DNA from: Ramlibacter sp.
GTDB taxonomy: Bacteria; Pseudomonadota; Gammaproteobacteria; Burkholderiales; Burkholderiaceae_C
Reading direction: 5' to 3'
DNA: 64,000 bases
NCBI RefSeq assembly: GCF_028291745.1
Contig: NZ_JAQGNQ010000002.1
Coordinates: 1 to 64,000, forward strand
The stretch's first letter is position 1. The number at the start of each line of letters is the position of its first letter. Below the pieces are notes generated by a model. The model did no database searches. It was not told the origin of the DNA and saw only the letters and a list, made by a program, of their open reading frames with translations. Of this stretch, positions 59,950 to 64,000 are shown piece by piece. Made by a program: the position numbers and the translations under genes.

Positions 59950-61089
59950 TCAGAACAAGGGGCCGGCGAGCTCGATGGAACGTGCGCGCTCCACCATGGC
60001 GGGCAGGCGATCGCAGAACGCATCTGCCCATGCTTCGGGCACGGACAGGCTTACCTTCACGAAGCGATGGCCGAAGCGCTTGGTGTGGTAGGTGCCTTGG
60101 CGGATCATGATTCCGTGTTCCTGGTAAGCGGCGACCAGCGCTTCAGGCTTGATGTCGGCCGCGGTCGTGTCGATCACCAGCAGGTTGGCCTGCGAGGGGT
60201 AGACCAGCACCGTGAGACCGGGAACGGCGTGCGCCGCGTCACGCACAACCTGCTGGTTGCGGCGCAGGCGCTGCTTGATTCCCGGGAACCATTCGGCCTT
60301 GCTCCGGAGACCGGCGATGGCGGCGCGCTGCGAGAGCACGTTGCTTCCCAGGTTGTTGGGCGGCGCGTCGGCCACCTTCTCGATCAGGTCCGGGTTGGAG
60401 ACCACGGCACCGAGGCGCATGCCGGCGAGTCCCAGCCACTTCGAGAAGCTGTAGGTGACGATGGACTTCTCGGGATAGAAGCGGTAGGCCGGTGCGAAGG
60501 CGTCGGCGAACTGCGCGTAGGTGGCGTCGTGGATGAACCACGCGCCGACAGAACGCGCGATGTCCGTGAAGGCACGGATCTCGTCGGCGGTGTGGCAGGT
60601 GCCCAGCGGGTTGTTGGGGTCGACCAGGTAGATCACGCGCGTTTGCGGTGTGACCGCGGCGGCCAGCTGCTTTGCGGTGAGCTTGTAGCCCTGGGCCGCA
60701 TCGAAGATCGGCAGTTCCACCACACGCGAGCCGGCCTGCCGCGCGAACTGCATCGGCCACGCCCAGCTCGGGTCCGTGGTGACGAAGTCGGTGCCGGGCG
60801 CGCAAATGCGGCTGCACACGTTGTACAGCGCCTCGACCGCGCCGTCCGTGACGAAGGCGGTGGCGTCGGTGTCGGCCAGGCCGAGGTCTGCGACGATCAG
60901 GCGGCGCAGGGCCTCGAAGCCGGCGGGCGGCGCGTAGGCGTGGTAGCTGCCATCCGCGAGCGCGTCGGTCACGGCCTGCAGCACGGAGGGGTGTGGGTCG
61001 AAGTGGTTGGTGTTCTGGCCCAGCCACATCAGCCCGGGCGTGTTGCACAGGCGGTCGAAATAGGCGTTGCGCGATTCGAAGGTTTTCAT
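59950..61089 (-). CDS. PLP-dependent aminotransferase, class I/II
   Basis: A 379-residue fold-type I enzyme. The PLP lysine is in YSFSKWLGLAGMRLGAVVS. Other landmarks are VTDGAVEALYNVCSR (phosphate-binding turn), DPSWAWP, YLVDPNNPLGTCH (the conserved Asn-Pro), and FIHDATYAQFAD, with the PLP-pyridine aspartate in this block. The C-terminal substrate arginine lies in HRFVKVSLSVPE, where it is not obvious, so the substrate may lack a standard carboxylate contact. It lies 13 bp after the second permease gene. Confidence 0.92.
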   Translation of the reverse strand: MKTFESRNAYFDRLCNTPGLMWLGQNTNHFDPHPSVLQAVTDALADGSYHAYAPPAGFEALRRLIVADLGLADTDATAFVTDGAVEALYNVCSRICAPGTDFVTTDPSWAWPMQFARQAGSRVVELPIFDAAQGYKLTAKQLAAAVTPQTRVIYLVDPNNPLGTCHTADEIRAFTDIARSVGAWFIHDATYAQFADAFAPAYRFYPEKSIVTYSFSKWLGLAGMRLGAVVSNPDLIEKVADAPPNNLGSNVLSQRAAIAGLRSKAEWFPGIKQRLRRNQQVVRDAAHAVPGLTVLVYPSQANLLVIDTTAADIKPEALVAAYQEHGIMIRQGTYHTKRFGHRFVKVSLSVPEAWADAFCDRLPAMVERARSIELAGPLF

Positions 61090-61102
61090 TCTTTAGGGGT
61101 GT

Positions 61103-61855
61103 CTAGTTCCAGAACACGAGCTTGCGTTCGGCCCAGCTGACGAGGCCGAAAAAGGCCAGGCTGAGGGCGGACGCGACGAACACGGCCCCCCATACCTGCA
61201 CGAAGTCGACCTGCACCACGGCCTTGTAGATCTGCATGCCCAGGCCGTTGTAGGCACCCAGCATCTCGGTGACCACGGCCACCAGCACGCTGCGCGCGGT
61301 GGCCACGCGCAGGCCCGCGAACATCAGCGGCAGCGCGGTGGGCAGGCGCAGGCGCCACAGGATCGCGAGGCGGCCGCCGCCGAAGCTGCGCATCAGGTCC
61401 ACGGAACGCCGGTCGACGCGGTCCAGGCCCGACAGCGTGCCGAGGAACAGCGTGAACGCGATCGCGAGCGCCACCATCACGATCTTGGAGGCCATGCCGC
61501 TGCCGAACCACAGCAGCACCAGCGGCGAGTACGCGATCACCGGTACCGAGTTGACGGCGGTCGCCGCGGGCAGGATCGCTCCCCGCAGCCGGGGCGCCAT
61601 CGTGAGGAGAATCGCCGTGCCGATGCCGATCGCTGCGCCGAGCGCATAGCCGGCCAGCGCCTCGGCCAGCGTCACGAGCGCGGCCGAAACCAGCGGGCCG
61701 CGCTGCGCGCCGATGCTGGCGAGGATCTGCGTCACCGCGGGCAGCGAATAGGAGGGCAGGTGCAGTCCGCGCGCCATGCCTTCCCAGGCCAGGACCAGCA
61801 GCAGTCCGCCGGCGATGCCGCGCTGCATGGAGGTGGACATGCGGAGTGCCGTCAT
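61103..61855 (-). CDS. ABC transporter permease 2 (NitT/TauT type)
   Basis: A 250-residue inner-membrane permease: LLLVLAWEGMARGLHLPSYSLP at the N-terminus, AEALAGYALGAAIGIGTAIL, and the EAA-type loop SVDLMRSFGGGRLAILWRLRLPTALPLMFAGLRVATARS. The ATG at 61855 overlaps the stop of the other permease gene by 4 bp, so the two probably form a heterodimer. Riboflavin-, pyrimidine- and sulfonate-type importers share this layout; no substrate is assigned. Confidence 0.92.
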   Translation of the reverse strand: MTALRMSTSMQRGIAGGLLLVLAWEGMARGLHLPSYSLPAVTQILASIGAQRGPLVSAALVTLAEALAGYALGAAIGIGTAILLTMAPRLRGAILPAATAVNSVPVIAYSPLVLLWFGSGMASKIVMVALAIAFTLFLGTLSGLDRVDRRSVDLMRSFGGGRLAILWRLRLPTALPLMFAGLRVATARSVLVAVVTEMLGAYNGLGMQIYKAVVQVDFVQVWGAVFVASALSLAFFGLVSWAERKLVFWN

Positions 61856-62688
61856 TGCTCCGCCCCCCAGAAGACGATGCGCTTCTCCAGGGCCGCGACG
61901 CAGCCGTAGAAAAGGGTTCCCAGCAGCGCGCAGCCGAGCAAGGCCGCCCACAGGCCGACCGGGTTCTCGTTGAACATCGCCTGCAGCAGCAGCACGCCGA
62001 GTCCCACCGTGTCGCCGAACCATTCGCCGACGATGGCGCCGACCAGACTCAATGCCGCGGCCAGCCGCAGCGCGACGAAGATCTGCGGGAGCGCCGATGG
62101 CAACTGCAGGCGCCACAGCAGCTGATGCGGGCCGGCGCCGAAGCTGCGCATCAGCGCGATCCTGGCCGGATCGACCGCCTTGAGTCCCAGCAGCGCATGG
62201 ACCGTCACGGGGAAGAAGGTGACGTAGAAGGCAATGATCGCCTTGGCCATGAGCGTGTTGCCGAACCACAGCACCACCAGCGCCCCGAAGGCGATCACGG
62301 GAATGGTCTGCGAGATCACGAACAGCGGGAACACCATCTCGCGCAGCAGTTGCCGGCGATGGAAGAGAACCCCCACGCTCACCCCGAAGACCGCACCCGC
62401 GACGAAGCCGATCAGCGCTTCCGCCATGGTGCGCAGGAAGCCTGCGACATACGGCTGGGGCGTGGCGACGACGGCCTGCAGGATGAGGCTCAGGCGCGGC
62501 ACGTACTGCGGCTTGACCGCGAGGGCGACCACCAGCGCCTCCCAGGCGACTGCGGCGAGAACCAGCGCGATGGCCCAGCGCGCGGCCTGCGAGAGCCAGC
62601 CGCGCAGCGGCAGGGGCAGCCGTGCGAGTTGCGCGCTCTGTCCTGCTGACGGGGCGGCCGGGGCCGAGGTGAACGAACCGAAGATCAT
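61852..62688 (-). CDS. ABC transporter permease 1 (NitT/TauT type)
   Basis: A 278-residue permease with six helices. It starts MIFGSFTSAPAAPSAG; a first helix (WAIALVLAAVAWEALVVAL) and an EAA-type loop RIALMRSFGAGPHQLLWRLQLPSALPQIFVALRLAAALS are evident, and it ends LEKRIVFWGAEQ. The ATG overlaps the ATPase stop by one base (TGATG). Similar in length and motifs to its partner encoded next, although the sequences are well diverged. Confidence 0.92.
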   Translation of the reverse strand: MIFGSFTSAPAAPSAGQSAQLARLPLPLRGWLSQAARWAIALVLAAVAWEALVVALAVKPQYVPRLSLILQAVVATPQPYVAGFLRTMAEALIGFVAGAVFGVSVGVLFHRRQLLREMVFPLFVISQTIPVIAFGALVVLWFGNTLMAKAIIAFYVTFFPVTVHALLGLKAVDPARIALMRSFGAGPHQLLWRLQLPSALPQIFVALRLAAALSLVGAIVGEWFGDTVGLGVLLLQAMFNENPVGLWAALLGCALLGTLFYGCVAALEKRIVFWGAEQ

Positions 62689-63515
62689 CACGCCGCCGCA
62701 GCGACGGCCGTCGCGGTGAAGGACTTCATGCTTTCCTCTTCGATGGCATCGAGGAGGACGCGCTTGATGCGGATGAACTCGGGCTCGGTGACCAGGTCCG
62801 GTCTGCGCGGGCGCGGCAGCGTGACGGGCTGCTCCAGCTTCACCTTGCCCGGCCGCGCCGTCATCACCAGCACGCGGTCGCCGAGGAAGATCGCCTCGTC
62901 GACGTCGTGCGTGATGAACAGGATCGTGCGGCGGTGCTTCTGCCACACGTCCAGCAGCCAGCGCTGCATCATGGTACGGGTGAGCGCGTCGAGCGCCCCG
63001 AAGGGCTCGTCCAGCAGCATCAGGTCGCGCTTGAACAGGAAGGTGCGCATCAGCGCGACGCGCTGCCGCATGCCGCCCGAGAGCTGGTGCGGATACTGGT
63101 TCTCGAAGCCGGCCAGGCCGAACTCCGGCAGCATGCGCAGCGCCTGCTCGCGCGCCTGCTTGCGCGGGGTGCCTTCCACCTCGATCGCCAGGATCGCGTT
63201 GTCGATAACGGTGCGCCACGGCAGCAGCAGGTCGCGCTGCGGCATGAAGGAGACGCGCCCGAGCAGTTCCGCGGCGCGGCACTCGCGTCCCTCGAAGCGC
63301 AGCGTCCCGCCGGCATCGGGCTCTTCCAGGCCGGCCACGATGTTGAACAGGGTGCTCTTGCCGCAGCCGCTGGGGCCGACGACCGTGACGAACTCGCCGG
63401 GCGCGATGCTGGCGTCCAGGCCCTGGAGCGCGGTCACCCCGCCGAAGGTCTTGTGGATGCCGCGCAATTCGAGCAGCGCCGGGCTGCCGTGTGCGGGGGA
63501 AAGGTCGTTCACCAT
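62688..63515 (-). CDS. ABC transporter ATP-binding protein (NitT/TauT type)
   Basis: A 275-residue ATPase with Walker A GPSGCGKST, Q-loop SFMPQRDLLLPWRTVIDNA, signature LSGGMRQRVALMRTF, Walker B LMLLDEPFGALDALT and H-loop LFITHDVDEAIFLGDR. I start at the ATG at 63515; a GTG three codons upstream is possible and neither has a strong ribosome-binding site. The product is intact, in contrast to the frameshifted ATPase at 38182. No binding protein is encoded within the window for this transporter; it may lie beyond the right edge. Confidence 0.93.
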   Translation of the reverse strand: MVNDLSPAHGSPALLELRGIHKTFGGVTALQGLDASIAPGEFVTVVGPSGCGKSTLFNIVAGLEEPDAGGTLRFEGRECRAAELLGRVSFMPQRDLLLPWRTVIDNAILAIEVEGTPRKQAREQALRMLPEFGLAGFENQYPHQLSGGMRQRVALMRTFLFKRDLMLLDEPFGALDALTRTMMQRWLLDVWQKHRRTILFITHDVDEAIFLGDRVLVMTARPGKVKLEQPVTLPRPRRPDLVTEPEFIRIKRVLLDAIEEESMKSFTATAVAAAA

Positions 63516-63528
63516 GCTGCGCACTCGC

Positions 63529-64000
63529 TCAGGAGGTCACCTGCGCCAGGGGCTTGCGGCCACCCTTGATGATCGAACCGCGGGCCGCGATGCCGCCGTC
63601 GATGGTGACGATGGTGCCGGTGATGTAGCCGGCGTGCGGCGACGCGAGGAACAGCATCAGCTCGGCGACCTCCTGCGCTTGCGCCGGTCGGCCGCCGGGA
63701 TACTGAGAGAACAGTTCCTCCCAGCGGCCCTCGTCGCCCCAGTTGTCCACGGCACGGCGCTTCATCAGCTTGACCATGCGATCGGTCGCCACCGGCCCCG
63801 GGTTCACGCCGACCACGCGGATGCCGTCGTCCAGGCTCACGCCCCCGAGCGCCTTGGTGAACGCCATGACCGCGGCATTGCCGGTGGAACCGGCAATGTA
63901 GTTCGCGTCCCAGTTCTCGCCGGAGTTGCCGATGTCGTTGATGATGACGCCGCCGCCGACGCGCTTCATGCGCGCGTACACCAGCTGCGAGAGCTCCATG
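63529..64000 (-). CDS. SDR-family oxidoreductase (partial at right edge)
   Basis: The C-terminal part of a short-chain dehydrogenase; the cofactor-binding N-terminal half lies beyond the window, so the track's apparent start at 63999 is only an internal methionine. Visible are MKRVGGGVIINDIGNSGENW, NYIAGSTGNAAVMAFTKALGG (where the catalytic YxxxK reads YIAGS, without lysine), the conserved VVGVNPGPVATDRM, and the C-terminal YITGTIVTIDGGIAARG. It is the first visible gene of the seven-gene operon, 13 bp before the ATPase gene. Confidence 0.9.
   Translation of the reverse strand, partial: MELSQLVYARMKRVGGGVIINDIGNSGENWDANYIAGSTGNAAVMAFTKALGGVSLDDGIRVVGVNPGPVATDRMVKLMKRRAVDNWGDEGRWEELFSQYPGGRPAQAQEVAELMLFLASPHAGYITGTIVTIDGGIAARGSIIKGGRKPLAQVTS

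Overview
The window is a high-GC chromosomal segment from a Gram-negative bacterium, most likely a betaproteobacterium of the order Burkholderiales (Comamonadaceae- or Alcaligenaceae-like). I base this on Bug/TTT-type periplasmic binding proteins, a DUF3348-DUF802-OmpA-DUF2894 gene block, NodT-type efflux lipoproteins, an RcnB-like protein, many NitT/TauT-type ABC genes and a strong GC3 bias. These assignments come from reading the sequence; no database search was possible. No rRNA, tRNA, CRISPR array, IS transposase, integrase or replication origin was seen.

Layout. 0-4.3 kb: tail of an unknown gene, an intergenic palindromic repeat, then a catabolic-looking run (isocitrate/isopropylmalate dehydrogenase family, MDR oxidoreductase, Bug-type binding protein, Tat-type dienelactone hydrolase). 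4.6-8.8 kb: four translationally coupled genes (DUF3348, MotA/ExbB-like DUF802 protein with a very long coiled coil, MotB/OmpA-like protein, DUF2894), built like a Zorya-type proton-driven motor complex. 9.3-15.7 kb: a small gene, a long near-perfect hairpin and an RND tripartite efflux operon (permease, adaptor, outer-membrane factor). 15.7-31 kb: mostly single genes (RcnB-like, secreted putative zincin with a Sel1 repeat, MFS, orphan ClpP-like protease, LLM flavin oxidoreductase with a candidate terminated leader RNA or sRNA, GST, ABC exporter, ornithine cyclodeaminase family, FtsH), then a three-gene GMC dehydrogenase cassette (Tat subunit, flavoprotein, cytochrome c).

31-39 kb: a divergent transport/catabolism cluster: an NMT1/THI5-like binding protein (minus strand) facing a TetR regulator plus L-serine dehydratase, then permease, extended SDR, GNAT, DapA-like protein and ABC ATPase. 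Related palindromes precede the binding-protein/tetR promoter region and the permease operon, so TetR probably controls both. The ATPase gene has a frameshift close to its 3' end. 39-48 kb: a sterol-desaturase-family gene, then a second RND efflux operon with its own two-component system; its permease gene also carries a single-base frameshift.

48-50 kb and 53.4-53.9 kb are decayed: 3' remnants of a Bug protein, a chemotaxis receptor, possibly an outer-membrane protein with its terminator, and a Mn riboswitch (yybP-ykoY) joined to the C-terminus of a TMEM165/GDT1-type Mn exporter. Between them, 50-53.4 kb is a coupled GT2-GT39-ChbG/NaxD operon that resembles systems adding a deacetylated hexosamine to lipid A. 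54-57 kb holds a fused double ABC permease with its AAA-associated-domain ATPase. 57.8-64 kb is a seven-gene minus-strand operon (SDR, ABC ATPase, two permeases, aminotransferase, alpha/beta hydrolase, M20 carbamoylase/amidase), probably for uptake and breakdown of an amide- or amino-containing compound.

The most interesting items are the Zorya-like motor operon, the TetR operator pair with its undescribed metabolic cluster, the riboswitch/exporter deletion scar, the lipid A modification cassette and the two frameshifts.
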